DNA of 64,000 bases from Cupriavidus laharis (lineage in GTDB: Bacteria; Pseudomonadota; Gammaproteobacteria; Burkholderiales; Burkholderiaceae), in the NCBI RefSeq assembly GCF_914271435.1, contig NZ_CAJZAI010000001.1, forward strand, positions 558,001 through 622,000. Reading direction: 5' to 3'. Position numbers and translations under genes: made by a program. Under the pieces are notes generated by a model. It was not told where the DNA came from. It searched no databases and worked only from the letters and a program-made list of their open reading frames with translations. Of this stretch, positions 25,400-34,600 are shown one piece after another (the first letter of the stretch is position 1; each line of letters starts with the position of its first letter).

Positions 25400-26327
25400 C
25401 CCGGCAACGGCGGCCATTGTGCTGCGCGGGGTCAGCAAATCCTACGGCGCGCACCGGGCGGTGGACAACGTGGATTTCGTCGTCGGCCAGGGCGAACTGG
25501 TCGGACTGATCGGCCACAACGGCGCGGGCAAGAGCACGCTGTTCCGGATGATGCTCGGGCTGGTGCCGCCGAGCAGCGGGGAACTGGTGGTGGCCGGTGC
25601 AAGGGTGGGCGGGCGCGAATTCCGGGCCGCCCGGCGCCAGGTCGGCTACCTGCCCGAGAACCTGGTGCTGTACGACAACCTCAGCGGCCGGGAAACCCTG
25701 CGCTTCTTCGCGCGGCTCAAGGGCGTATCGCCCGACGCATGCGAACCGATGCTCGATCGCGTCGGCCTGGCGGATGCGGCGAAGCGGCCCGTGCGCGAGT
25801 ATTCCAAGGGCATGCGGCAACGGCTCGGCTTTGCGCAGGCGCTGCTGGGCAAGCCGCGCGTGCTGTTCCTGGACGAGCCGACCAACGGGCTCGATCCCGT
25901 CGCGATCCGCGACTTCTACGAGCTCCTGCTGGCGCTGCGTGGGCAAGGCGTGACGATTGTGCTGACGTCCCACATCCTGGCCGAACTGCAGCAGCGCGCG
26001 GACCGCTTCGCGGTCATGTCGGCCGGCCGCATGCAGGCGGTGGGAAGCGTGGCGGCGCTGCGCAGACAGCTTGGCCTGCCGGTCACCCTGGCGCTGCGGC
26101 TGGAGCCCGGCGCCAGGCCCGCCGCCATCCGCTGCCTGCAGGCGGAGCAGGGGCTGGCGGTGGAGATTCAGGAAGGCGCCACGGAACAGGACCTGACGCT
26201 GCGCTGCCTGCCGCAGGCAAAGATGGCCGTGCTGGCGGCGCTGCAGCCGCTGGGCCGCTGGCTCGACCTGCATATCCATGAGCCGTCGCTGGAAGACCTG
26301 TTCCTGGGACTGGGGAGCCGGGCATGA
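25374..26327 (+). CDS. nosF: NosF, ABC transporter ATPase for NosZ maturation
   Basis: 317 residues starting at a GTG at 25374, which has a GGAGTGAG ribosome site and lies inside the 3' end of nosD. The Walker A motif is GHNGAGKS (47-54), the Q-loop region is VGYLPENLVLYDNL, the signature is EYSKGMRQRLGFAQALL, Walker B is VLFLDEPTNGLDP, and the H-loop is LTSHILAEL. It energises the NosFY membrane complex that works with NosD and NosL in copper-centre assembly. It overlaps nosY by 4 bases. The frame also runs upstream to 25326, but the GTG with its ribosome site is the better start. Confidence 0.95.
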   Translation: MTNNIAENDPATAAIVLRGVSKSYGAHRAVDNVDFVVGQGELVGLIGHNGAGKSTLFRMMLGLVPPSSGELVVAGARVGGREFRAARRQVGYLPENLVLYDNLSGRETLRFFARLKGVSPDACEPMLDRVGLADAAKRPVREYSKGMRQRLGFAQALLGKPRVLFLDEPTNGLDPVAIRDFYELLLALRGQGVTIVLTSHILAELQQRADRFAVMSAGRMQAVGSVAALRRQLGLPVTLALRLEPGARPAAIRCLQAEQGLAVEIQEGATEQDLTLRCLPQAKMAVLAALQPLGRWLDLHIHEPSLEDLFLGLGSRA

Positions 26328-27181
26328 TCCAATTCGAATGGCGGCAGGTGGCCACGCTGGCGGGCAAGGAGTTCCGGGACCGCGTGCGTAACCGGTGGGT
26401 GCTGGCAGTGGCCGTGGTCTTCACCGTGTTTTCGGTGGCAATCAGCTATTTCGGCGGGGCGGAGCAGGGCACGCTGGGGCCGCGCTCGATCGAGTTCGTG
26501 ATCACCAGCCTGGTCAGCCTGGTGATCTACCTGGTGCCGCTCATCGCGCTGCTGCTTGGCTTCGATGCCATCGTGGGAGAGCGCGAACGGGGCTCGCTCG
26601 ACCTGCTGCTGGCCTTGCCTTTGACCCGGGGAGAGCTGCTGCTGGGCAAGTACCTGGGTCTGGCCGGCGCGCTGGCATGCTCGACGCTGGCCGGGTTTGC
26701 GCTGATGGCGGGCCTGCTGTATGCGCGGTTCGGCTGGCCGGGGCTCTACCAGTATCTCGGCTTCGTGCTGAGCGCCACCCTGCTGGGGCTGGCGTTCCTG
26801 AGCCTGGCCCTGTTCCTGTCCGTGCTCAGCCGCGACCGTACCCGCGCATCGGGCATGGCCATCGCGCTGTGGTTCTTCTTCGTGCTGGTATTCGACCTGT
26901 TGCTGCTCGGGCTGCTGGTCGCGGGTAGCGGCCAGCCCGGCGGTGCATCCGGAGGCATTGCGGGCAGCCTGTTCAGCGGAGACTGGGTGGCCTGGCTGCT
27001 TCTGCTCAACCCGGCCGATATCTTCCGCATCCTCAATATCTTTTCACTGGATCAGTTGCGCAGCCTTGGCGGCGTTGCCGGCATTGTTCCGCCGTCCCTG
27101 GCCGACCCATGGCTGATGAGCGGTGCAATGCTGGCATGGATTGCCGTGCCGCTGGTCCTTGCAGCCCGGAGGTTCCGTTGA
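26324..27181 (+). CDS. nosY: NosY, ABC transporter permease for NosZ maturation
   Basis: 285 residues. The start WRQVATLAGKEFRDRVRNRWVL is typical of ABC-2 permeases. It is followed by six hydrophobic segments (about 25-45, 60-85, 105-130, 140-170, 178-205 and 255-280) and the coupling-type stretch FDAIVGERERGSLDLLLALPLTRGE (read as FDAIVGERERGSLDLL then LALPLTRGE). It forms the inner-membrane channel of NosFY. Its stop codon overlaps the nosL ATG by one base, so the whole nosRDFYL set is translationally coupled. Confidence 0.95.
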   Translation: MIQFEWRQVATLAGKEFRDRVRNRWVLAVAVVFTVFSVAISYFGGAEQGTLGPRSIEFVITSLVSLVIYLVPLIALLLGFDAIVGERERGSLDLLLALPLTRGELLLGKYLGLAGALACSTLAGFALMAGLLYARFGWPGLYQYLGFVLSATLLGLAFLSLALFLSVLSRDRTRASGMAIALWFFFVLVFDLLLLGLLVAGSGQPGGASGGIAGSLFSGDWVAWLLLLNPADIFRILNIFSLDQLRSLGGVAGIVPPSLADPWLMSGAMLAWIAVPLVLAARRFR

Positions 27182-27699
27182 TGAAGCTTATGCGCCGTCG
27201 TTTATTGCTTGCCGCCGGTGGACTGACCGTCCTGGCGGCATGCGGCACGGAAAAGCAGGTGCCCGTGCAGCCTGCCGAAATCGAATCCGCCAGCACCTGC
27301 GACCTCGATGGCATGCTGCTGGCCGACTACCCGGGCCCCAAGGCCCAGATCTTCTACGCCGGCGATGCGCGGCCACACTGGTTCTGCGACACCGTCGAGA
27401 TGTTCCACACGCTGCTCAGGCCCGAACAGGCCCGGCCGGTGCGCGCCGTGTTCGTGCAGGACATGGCGCTGGCGGACTGGGACAGGCCACGCGGCCACTG
27501 GTTCGACGCCACCAAGGGCGTGTACGTGCTCGGCAGCAAGCGCCGCGGGCCGATGGGCCCGGCGATCGGGAGCTTCCGCGACGCGGCCGGCGCCCGCGCC
27601 TTCATGGACAGCCATGGAGGGAAGATGCTGGCTTATGCCGAGGTCACGCCGGAGATGGTCGACATCTGCGGCGGTGCTTCGAGCGATGGCCGGATGTAG
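27181..27699 (+). CDS. nosL: NosL, lipoprotein copper chaperone for NosZ
   Basis: 172 residues with a lipoprotein signal (RRRLLLAAGGLTVLAAC, Cys21). The NosL domain contains CDLDGMLLADYPGPKAQIFY (40-59) and HWFCDTVEMFHTLL, and ends with KMLAYAEVT. Cys40 and Met45 match the Cu(I)-binding positions reported for NosL. It delivers copper to apo-NosZ in the periplasm. The CxxDGM form has an Asp rather than a second Cys. It is the last gene of nosZRDFYL. The convergent aroG gene ends 30 bases away, and I see no clear terminator between them. Confidence 0.94.
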   Translation: MKLMRRRLLLAAGGLTVLAACGTEKQVPVQPAEIESASTCDLDGMLLADYPGPKAQIFYAGDARPHWFCDTVEMFHTLLRPEQARPVRAVFVQDMALADWDRPRGHWFDATKGVYVLGSKRRGPMGPAIGSFRDAAGARAFMDSHGGKMLAYAEVTPEMVDICGGASSDGRM

Positions 27700-27729
27700 T
27701 ACACCGGCCATCGACAACTGCAAGCTGCT

Positions 27730-28809
27730 TCAGTTGCCGCTGCCGCTTGCCAGGCGGCGGGCCTTGACGGCCTCGGCCAGCGTTTCGAGCACCTTGACCG
27801 AGTCGTCCCAGCCGATGCAGGCGTCCGTCACGGACTGACCGTAGGTCAGGCAATCCACCGGCGTGCCCTGGGCGTGATCCTGGCGGCCAGCCACAAGGTG
27901 CGACTCGACCATCACGCCGACGATGCGGTCGTCGCCGGCAGCCAGTTGGCGGCCGATGTCCTCGCAGACCGGGATCTGGTTCTCGTGCTTCTTGCTGCTG
28001 TTGGCGTGCGAGGCGTCGATCATCAGGCGCGCCGCCAGGCCCGACTTGGCGATGGCATCGCAGGCCTCCTGCACGCTGGCCGCATCGTAGTTCGGCGCCT
28101 TGCCGCCGCGCAGGATGATGTGGCAGTCCTCATTGCCCGAGGTTGACACGATCGCCGAGTGGCCGCCCTTGGTCACCGACAGGAAATGGTGCGGCTGCGA
28201 CGCGGCCTTGATGGCATCGACGGCGATTTTCACGTTGCCGTCGGTGCCGTTCTTGAACCCCACCGGGCACGACAGCCCCGATGCCAGTTCGCGGTGCACC
28301 TGCGATTCCGTGGTGCGCGCGCCGATCGCGCCCCAACTGACCAGGTCGGCGATGTACTGCGGGCTGATCATGTCCAGGTATTCGGTGCCGGTGGGCACGC
28401 CCAGCTCGCTGATGTTCAGCAGCAGCTCGCGCGCCGTGCGCAGGCCGTCGTTGATCTTGAAGCTGCCATCCATGTACGGGTCGTTGATCAAGCCCTTCCA
28501 GCCCACCGTGGTGCGCGGCTTCTCGAAGTAGACCCGCATCACCACTTCCAGCTCATTGGCGAAGCGGTCGCGCTGCGCCTTGAGCAGCTTCGCGTACTCC
28601 AGCGCTGCCTTGGTGTCATGGATGGAGCAGGGGCCGATGATGACGATCAGGCGGTCATCCATGCCGTGCAGGATGCGATGCATGGACTGGCGCGCGGCAT
28701 GGATCACCTCCGAAGCCTTTTCGGAGCAGGCGAACTCGCGGATCAGGTGCGCGGGTGGCAGCAGTTCCTTGAGTTCACGGATGCGCAGGTCGTCGGTGTT
28801 CTTCAGCAT
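27730..28809 (-). CDS. aroG: 3-deoxy-7-phosphoheptulonate synthase (DAHP synthase), class I
   Basis: 359 residues, the AroF/G/H length. The N-terminal arm LRIRELKELLPPAHLI, RLIVIIGPCSIHDTKAALEYA, MRVYFEKPRTTVGWKGLINDP, GARTTESQVHRELASGLS, GFKNGTDGNVKIAVDAI, IDASHANSSKKHENQ and the final GQSVTDACIGWDDS are all present. It condenses phosphoenolpyruvate and erythrose-4-phosphate, the first step of aromatic amino acid synthesis, in the cytoplasm. It is preceded by a terminator-like hairpin 51 bases before the start and a short Phe/Tyr-rich leader ORF, so it appears to be controlled by transcription attenuation. Upstream on the same strand are tldD, a nitrilase-family gene and yhdP. Confidence 0.97.
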   Translation of the reverse strand: MLKNTDDLRIRELKELLPPAHLIREFACSEKASEVIHAARQSMHRILHGMDDRLIVIIGPCSIHDTKAALEYAKLLKAQRDRFANELEVVMRVYFEKPRTTVGWKGLINDPYMDGSFKINDGLRTARELLLNISELGVPTGTEYLDMISPQYIADLVSWGAIGARTTESQVHRELASGLSCPVGFKNGTDGNVKIAVDAIKAASQPHHFLSVTKGGHSAIVSTSGNEDCHIILRGGKAPNYDAASVQEACDAIAKSGLAARLMIDASHANSSKKHENQIPVCEDIGRQLAAGDDRIVGVMVESHLVAGRQDHAQGTPVDCLTYGQSVTDACIGWDDSVKVLETLAEAVKARRLASGSGN

Positions 28810-28860
28810 GATGGGTCCGGTCTTGTGAGGTCGTGGAGTATGTCAGGGCGAGGCAGGTAT

Positions 28861-28895
28861 AAAAAAAGCCGCCAGGCTTGCTGGCGGCTTTTTTT
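28861..28895 (-). terminator. Attenuator terminator in the aroG leader
   Basis: Read on the minus strand, the 8-bp stem GCCGCCAG / CTGGCGGC around CAAGC is flanked by seven A and seven T. It is a complete intrinsic terminator lying between the leader peptide stop (28911) and the aroG start (28809). A terminator in front of a gene, rather than behind one, indicates attenuation. Confidence 0.85.
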
Positions 28896-28910
28896 GTTTG
28901 TTCGGGGCGC

Positions 28911-28982
28911 TTACAGCCGTCCCTCCCTATCCGCCAGCGGTGTGAGATCGCTAAAAAAGTAAAAGTAAAACTTAGCGGACAT
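28911..28982 (-). CDS. Phe/Tyr-rich leader peptide of aroG
   Basis: A 23-residue ORF reading MSAKFYFYFFSDLTPLADRE then GRL. Six consecutive codons at positions 5-10 are Phe or Tyr (TTT TAC TTT TAC TTT TTT). Such runs are the signature of leader peptides that sense charged tRNA, as in PheL. The stop codon is 16 bases before the attenuator stem. Codons 15-17 (CCG CTG GCG) and the following G form a segment that can pair with the first arm of the terminator, giving an antiterminator when the ribosome stalls at the aromatic codons. The ribosome site is weak, and no longer in-frame start exists because a TGA lies upstream. Confidence 0.82.
   Translation of the reverse strand: MSAKFYFYFFSDLTPLADREGRL
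28931..28940 (-). promoter_or_regulatory. Antiterminator segment of the aroG attenuator
   Basis: On the minus strand this reads CCGCTGGCGG. Its GCTGGCGG is the exact complement of CCGCCAGC in the first arm and loop edge of the terminator at 28861-28895. It therefore supplies a competing 8-bp helix that excludes the terminator. Confidence 0.7.
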
Positions 28983-29135
28983 GGCGGAGAAAGGCTTTGG
29001 CTGGGGTCAGCGTGAATTCGATTCTGTTTCGAAGCGCGGTATTTATGCTGCGCTGCGTGACAAAAGGGCAGAAAATTGCGCGGACATCGTCAAAATTTCG
29101 GTGCGCGGCAATTGCCTGCTGGACTGCGAAGCATC

Positions 29136-29164
29136 TTTATAGCGCCTTTTGCCGGGGTTGGCAA
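29136..29164 (-). promoter_or_regulatory. Sigma-70 type promoter of the aroG leader transcript
   Basis: On the minus strand TTGCCA, a 17-base spacer and TATAAA point toward the leader peptide about 150 bases downstream. Nothing better is seen between tldD and aroG. The promoter lies just after the tldD stop, so aroG can be expressed independently of it. Confidence 0.65.
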
Positions 29165-29208
29165 GTACCGCGCCAGGCTTCCGGGTGGTCACGGCGCGGC
29201 AACCGCGC

Positions 29209-30669
29209 TCAGGCCGTGCCACCCACCGTCATGTTCTCGATCCGCAACGTCGGCTGGCCTACGCCCACGGGTACGCTCTGGCCTTCCTTGCCGCACACGC
29301 CCACGCCGGAGTCCAGCCGCATGTCATTGCCGATCATGGTGACGTCCTTGAGCGATTCCGGGCCATTGCCGACCAGCGTGGCGCCCTTGACCGGATAGGC
29401 GATCTTGCCGTCCTCGATCATGTAGGCCTCGCTCGCGGAGAACACGAACTTGCCATTGGTGATATCGACCTGGCCGCCGCCGAAGTTGACCGCATACAGG
29501 CCGCGCTTGACGCTGGCGATGATTTCCTGCGGATCGCGGTCGCCGTTGAGCATGTAGGTGTTGGTCATGCGTGGCATCGGCAGCGCGGCGTAGCTTTCGC
29601 GGCGGGCGTTGCCGGTCACCGGCATCTTCATCAGCCGCGCGTTGAGCGTGTCCTGGATATAGCCGCGCAGGATGCCGTCCTCGATCAGCGTGGTGCACTG
29701 GGTCGGGTTGCCTTCGTCGTCGAGGTTGAGCGAGCCGCGGCGATTGGCCAGCGTGCCGTCGTCCACCACGGTCACGCCCTTGGCCGCCACGCGTTCGCCC
29801 ATGCGGCCCGCGAACGCCGACGAGCCCTTGCGGTTGAAGTCGCCCTCGAGGCCATGGCCGACCGCTTCGTGCAGCAGCACGCCGGGCCAGCCCGGGCCGA
29901 GCACCACGGTCATTGCGCCGGCCGGTGCGGGGCGCGCATCCAGGTTGACCAGCGCGGAGGACACCGCCTCGTCCACGTACTGCTGCAGCAGCGCATCGGT
30001 GAAGTAGCCGTAGGCGTAGCGGCCGCCGCCGCCCGACGAACCCATCTCGCGCCGCCCGTTCTGTTCGGCGATGACCGTGACCGACACGCGCACGAGCGGG
30101 CGCACGTCGGCGGCGATCACGCCGTCGCTGCGCGCCACCAGCACCACGTCGTATTCACCGGCCAGGCCGGCCATGACCTGCACCACGCGCGGGTCCTTGG
30201 CGCGCGCCATGCGCTCGACGCGCTCGAGCAGCGCCACCTTCTCGGCAGCCGCCATGGAGTCGAGCGGGTCGTTCGGCGTGTACAGGTTGCGCCCGTTTTG
30301 CGAGGCCAGTTCGCTGGCCACCTTGACGCGTCCGCTGCCGGCACGGCCGATGGTGCGCGTGGCCGCCGCGGCCTGCGACAGGGCGGGCAGGCTGATGTCG
30401 TCCGAGTAGGCGAAGGCCGTCTTGTCGCCCGAGACGGCGCGCACGCCTACGCCCTGGTCGATGCTGAAGCTGCCCGACTTGACGATGCCTTCCTCAAGGC
30501 TCCAGGCCTCGTTGCGGGTGTACTGGAAGTACAGGTCGGCATAGTCGACCTTGTGCGTGAAGATGTCGGCCAGCACGCGCTGCAGCTTGGCTTCGTCCAG
30601 GCCATACGGCGCCAGCAGCAGTTGCTGCGCGGTGGCAAGGTTGCGGATTCCGAGATCGCCGGCGTTCAT
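29209..30669 (-). CDS. tldD: Metalloprotease TldD
   Basis: 486 residues. The N-terminal domain runs to about 250. The zinc motif [11 protein letters not shown] has ligands His267 and His272 (HExxxH form). It is followed by [19 protein letters not shown] and the conserved end ...[44 protein letters not shown] (seen as [12 protein letters not shown] and GVGQPTLRI). TldD with TldE/PmbA forms a cytosolic protease involved in peptide maturation and CcdA turnover. The partner gene is not in this window. It follows the nitrilase-family gene by 85 bases on the same strand, an order (yhdP-nit-tldD) conserved in beta- and gamma-proteobacteria. The start is the ATG at 30669. Confidence 0.95.
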   Translation of the reverse strand: MNAGDLGIRNLATAQQLLLAPYGLDEAKLQRVLADIFTHKVDYADLYFQYTRNEAWSLEEGIVKSGSFSIDQGVGVRAVSGDKTAFAYSDDISLPALSQAAAATRTIGRAGSGRVKVASELASQNGRNLYTPNDPLDSMAAAEKVALLERVERMARAKDPRVVQVMAGLAGEYDVVLVARSDGVIAADVRPLVRVSVTVIAEQNGRREMGSSGGGGRYAYGYFTDALLQQYVDEAVSSALVNLDARPAPAGAMTVVLGPGWPGVLLHEAVGHGLEGDFNRKGSSAFAGRMGERVAAKGVTVVDDGTLANRRGSLNLDDEGNPTQCTTLIEDGILRGYIQDTLNARLMKMPVTGNARRESYAALPMPRMTNTYMLNGDRDPQEIIASVKRGLYAVNFGGGQVDITNGKFVFSASEAYMIEDGKIAYPVKGATLVGNGPESLKDVTMIGNDMRLDSGVGVCGKEGQSVPVGVGQPTLRIENMTVGGTA

Positions 30670-30754
30670 GAACAGTCCTTTTCTTTCTTGCTGGTGCGCC
30701 GGCATGACTTGGCCGGCGCCGTGAATCAGGTTGGGGCGGGAGCTTCCGCCAATG

Positions 30755-31576
30755 CTACAGCACCCGGTGCTTCAGCGCGGGCAGGTTCTGCCGGACTTCG
30801 GCAAGCCGCGCGGGGTCGATCACGCCGCTGACCACGCCTTCGCCTTCGGGCAGCATGGCCAGCACCTCGCCCCACGGATCGACCAGCATCGAATGGCCCC
30901 AGGTGCGGCGGCCGTTCTCATGTTTGCCACCCTGTGCGGCGGCGAGCACATAGCACTGGTTTTCGATGGCACGTGCGCGCAGCAGGATTTCCCAGTGGGC
31001 CTGCCCCGTGGTGTAGGTGAAGGCGGCCGGCATCAGAATCAAGCTGGCGCCTTCGTCGCCGGCCAGCTCCCGGTAGAGTTCGGGAAAGCGCAGGTCGTAG
31101 CACACCGACATTGCGACGCGTCCGCACGGCGCCTCGAAGCTGACCGGCGTGCTGCCCGCCAGGATGGTGCGCGATTCGTCATAGCTTTCCGCGCCGCGCG
31201 TAAAGCCGAACAGGTGGATCTTGTCGTAGCGCGCCACGCGTTCGCCGCGCGGGTCGAACGCGAGCGAGGTGTTGTAGACGCGCGCGTCGTCGCCACACCA
31301 CATCGGCAAGGTGCCGCCGACCAGCCAGACGCGGTGGCGCCTTGCGGCATCGGCAAGGAAGCGCTGCACCGGGCCGTCGCCATCCTGTTCGCGGATGGCG
31401 ACCTTGTCGGCTTCGCGCTGGCCCATCATGCAGAAGTACTCGGGCAGCAGCACCAGTTCGGCACCGCCATGCGCGGCTTCGGCGATTAGCGCGTCGGCAC
31501 GTGCAAGGTTGGCGTCGAGCGACGTGCCGGTCACGGTCTGGATGGCGGCGACGCGAAACGGGGCAGGGGCTTGCAT
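30755..31576 (-). CDS. Carbon-nitrogen hydrolase (nitrilase superfamily), Nit1/deaminated-glutathione-amidase-like
   Basis: 273 residues. The catalytic triad is visible: Glu46 in [11 protein letters not shown], Lys119 in [10 protein letters not shown] and Cys159 in [43 protein letters not shown] and [14 protein letters not shown] complete the fold. The Nit1/NitA branch hydrolyses deaminated glutathione, a repair reaction. The fit to that branch is by motif spacing and by context between yhdP and tldD, where this gene is usually found. It is cytosolic and probably forms one operon with yhdP upstream. Confidence 0.9.
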   Translation of the reverse strand: MQAPAPFRVAAIQTVTGTSLDANLARADALIAEAAHGGAELVLLPEYFCMMGQREADKVAIREQDGDGPVQRFLADAARRHRVWLVGGTLPMWCGDDARVYNTSLAFDPRGERVARYDKIHLFGFTRGAESYDESRTILAGSTPVSFEAPCGRVAMSVCYDLRFPELYRELAGDEGASLILMPAAFTYTTGQAHWEILLRARAIENQCYVLAAAQGGKHENGRRTWGHSMLVDPWGEVLAMLPEGEGVVSGVIDPARLAEVRQNLPALKHRVL

Positions 31577-31618
31577 GGGGCGTTTCCTCTGGGGCGGCGC
31601 GCTGCGCGGTGCCGGCGC

Positions 31619-34600
31619 TCAACGCGGCACGGCCGGTTCGGCGCGGTTCTGGTACGTCGGCTGTTGCGCCTTATTGTCCTCCACTTTGCCGATCTGCGGG
31701 TTGGCCCAGCTGCCGGTGATCCGGTAATGCTGCGTGAACACCTTGGAAAACTCGTCGGCGAACAGCAACTGCGCGGCGAGCGTGCCGATGCCGAGCACCG
31801 GGTTGATGAACGCCGCCGCTACCGACGTGGTAGTGGCGTTGATGCGCGGCACCACGCGCACGTCGAGATCCTGGGTCTCGCGCAGCAGGTCGGCCGACCC
31901 CGACATGCTAGAGATGATCTGCGGGCTCTTCAGTTCGAAGTCCTTGATCGTCCCGACGCCGTTCTCAATGGTGCCGGAGCCGGAGATGCCGTCGAACAGC
32001 AGGCCGCGCCCCGACAGCGAACGGAAATCCAGCGTGGCAAAGCGCAGCAGGCCCTGCAGGCTGAGCACGCCGAGCAGGCGCGCCGCACCGGGCTCGACGC
32101 TGAGGATCTGGCCGTTCTCCAACTCCAGCGCAAGCCGCCCAGTCAGCGTCGGGTAATCGATCGACATCGGCGAGCCGCGCCATGCCACGCGGCCTTCGAG
32201 CTTGCCCTTGCCGTCGCGCAGCGTGTGCGGCAGGCCCAGGCGTTCCAGCGTGGCGCCGGCATCGCGGATATCGATGGCGAACGTCAGCGCCGTGCGGCGG
32301 GGAGCGTTGGCGGCATCGCCGTCGCGCAGCCTGCGCGGCACGCGCCAGGTGCCGCTGCCGGTCAGCGTGGCGCCGGGCTGTTCGATCAGCAGCCGCTCGA
32401 GGGTCCAGACCGGCTCGTCGCCGCTCTTGCTGCTGCGGGCCACGACCTCGAGCTTGCCGAAGTCATGCCCGCGCAGCGTGAACTGCTCGGCGACAAGGTC
32501 GATGGACGGCAGGGTGTCGATGCTGTTGGCGATGGCGTCGACGACATTGTGTTCGTCGCTTGCGTCAGGCACGTTCAGGCGGCTCAGGCGCAGGCGCATG
32601 GCGCCGGAGCCTGACTGGCCTTCGGCGCGCCACTGCATATTGCCGGCGATCTGGCGCGACTCCAGGTTGATGTCCCAGCCGCCGGCCTCGCGCGTGGCCT
32701 CGACCTTGACGTCGTCGAGCGTGCGGCCCGCGGCCTGGAGCGTGCGCATGCGGGCGTTGATGCGCTCGGGCAGGAAGGCGGGCGGGCTGGCGCGGCGGCT
32801 GCCGTCGCCTTGCATGCCGCCAAGGCTCGCGAGGGCAGAGCGCCAGCCATCGAAATCGAACTGGTCGAGCGTGGCCGCGGCCCTGACGCCGTTCGCGGGC
32901 AGTGGCGCGGCCTGCTGCAGGCCGATCCCGCCGGCCACCACCTCGGTGTCGCCGCCGTTGTAGTCGGGGCGCAGCAGGTAGCGCGCATTGAGCGCGCCGC
33001 CAAGCTGGACCTGCATTTCTTCCAGGCCCGCACGCCCGGGGGCGGGGCGCAGTTCGAAACGCAGCGGCATGTCCTGTGCGGCGGGCTTGGCCAGTGGCGC
33101 CGGCAGGGCGATGGCCATGCCGTTGAGGTCGGAGTTGACCTGCACCTGCGTCTGGCGCTCGCGCGAACTGAACACCGCGCTGTAGCCGGCGCTGCCTTCC
33201 AGCCTGGCCGCCAGCGCCGCCACCGAAGAGCCCGCCGCCGCTTCGCGCATGCCGGCCGCGGTGGCGTTGCCGTTCGCGGTGACCCGCACGCTGCCGTCGG
33301 GCTGCGAGCCGCCGCCGATGCGGACTTCCCCGCCGAGGAAGCGCGCACGCATGTTGTCGAGCTGGAAGCCGTGCTCATTGAAGGCGATGGAGCCGCTGGC
33401 GCCGCCCAGCTGCGGAACCTGCGCGTTGAGCACGACATCGTTGCCGGGGAAGCGGAAGGTGCCGTCGACACGCGTGGCATTGGCATTGGCCAGCGGCATG
33501 TTGAGCTTGAGCCTGAGTTCGCCATTGCCCTGCGCGCGCGAGTTGTCGGCCACGTGGCCGGTCCACTCGCGCACCGGCGAGGCCGCCATGTAGTGCAGGA
33601 AGCCTTGCACCGCGCCGCTGGCGCCGCCGTCGATCTCCAGGCGCCCGTGGTCGCTGAGGTCGTCGATGCGGCCGTTCACATCCTGCAGTGTCACGCCGGC
33701 AATGCCCTGGATGGTGGCGCGACGGGCCAGGAACGACATGCCGCCGCGCTCGAACAACACCTGGCCTTCAATGTCGGCAAAGGTCGGCCATACCGGGGCG
33801 CCGCCCGGGCCGGTCTCGTGTGCCGCGATCTGGTACCTGACCTGGCGGATCGGCACTTCCACGCGGAAGTCGCCAGCCTTCTCATATGGGCCGTGGAACG
33901 GGAAATGCGTCAGGTCGCCCTTGAGCACGAAGCGCACGCCGGCGGCATCGCCACCAGCCAGCGCGCCGGCCAGGTAGTGGCGCGTGCCGGCGGGAATGCC
34001 TAGCGGCAGATAGCGCGGCACCCGTGCCACCTGTGCCCGGCTGAGCTCGCCGCTGAGGTCGGCAATGCCCGATTCGCTGTCGCCGCCCGTGCGCCAGGTG
34101 CCGTTCACGGTGCCGGCCGTGTCTGCATTGGCGAAGCGGATGTTCCCCACGGTCACCGTCATGTGCCCGTCCTGGCGGGTCCAGCGCACATCGCCGCCGA
34201 GCTGGTCGAACGGCAGGCGCGGCTCGTCGAACATGCCGGGCAGCACCAGCGCCGCATTGCTGCCTTCGAAGTGGACCGTGCCTTGCCGGTCGTCGAAACT
34301 GAACGTGCCCGACAGGTTGGCAAAGCCCGGCACGCCGAGGTTCGGCTTGCCGTTGGCCCCGAGCGCGGGCACCGCGGGCTGGCCGTTGACCGAAACGTTG
34401 CGCAGCGTGCCCTGGACGGCGTAGTGCGCCTTGCCGGGGCGCCGTTCGAGCACGCCCGCGCGGTCGCGGTTCCAGGTCACGTTCAGGTTGTCGATATGGC
34501 CGGCCGGCTGCAGCGCGCGCAGCTGGCGCAGCACAGCGGTATCGACCGGCATCGACGTGGCCAGCGCCCGTATCGTGTTCAGGTCGAACGTGGGGGCCTT

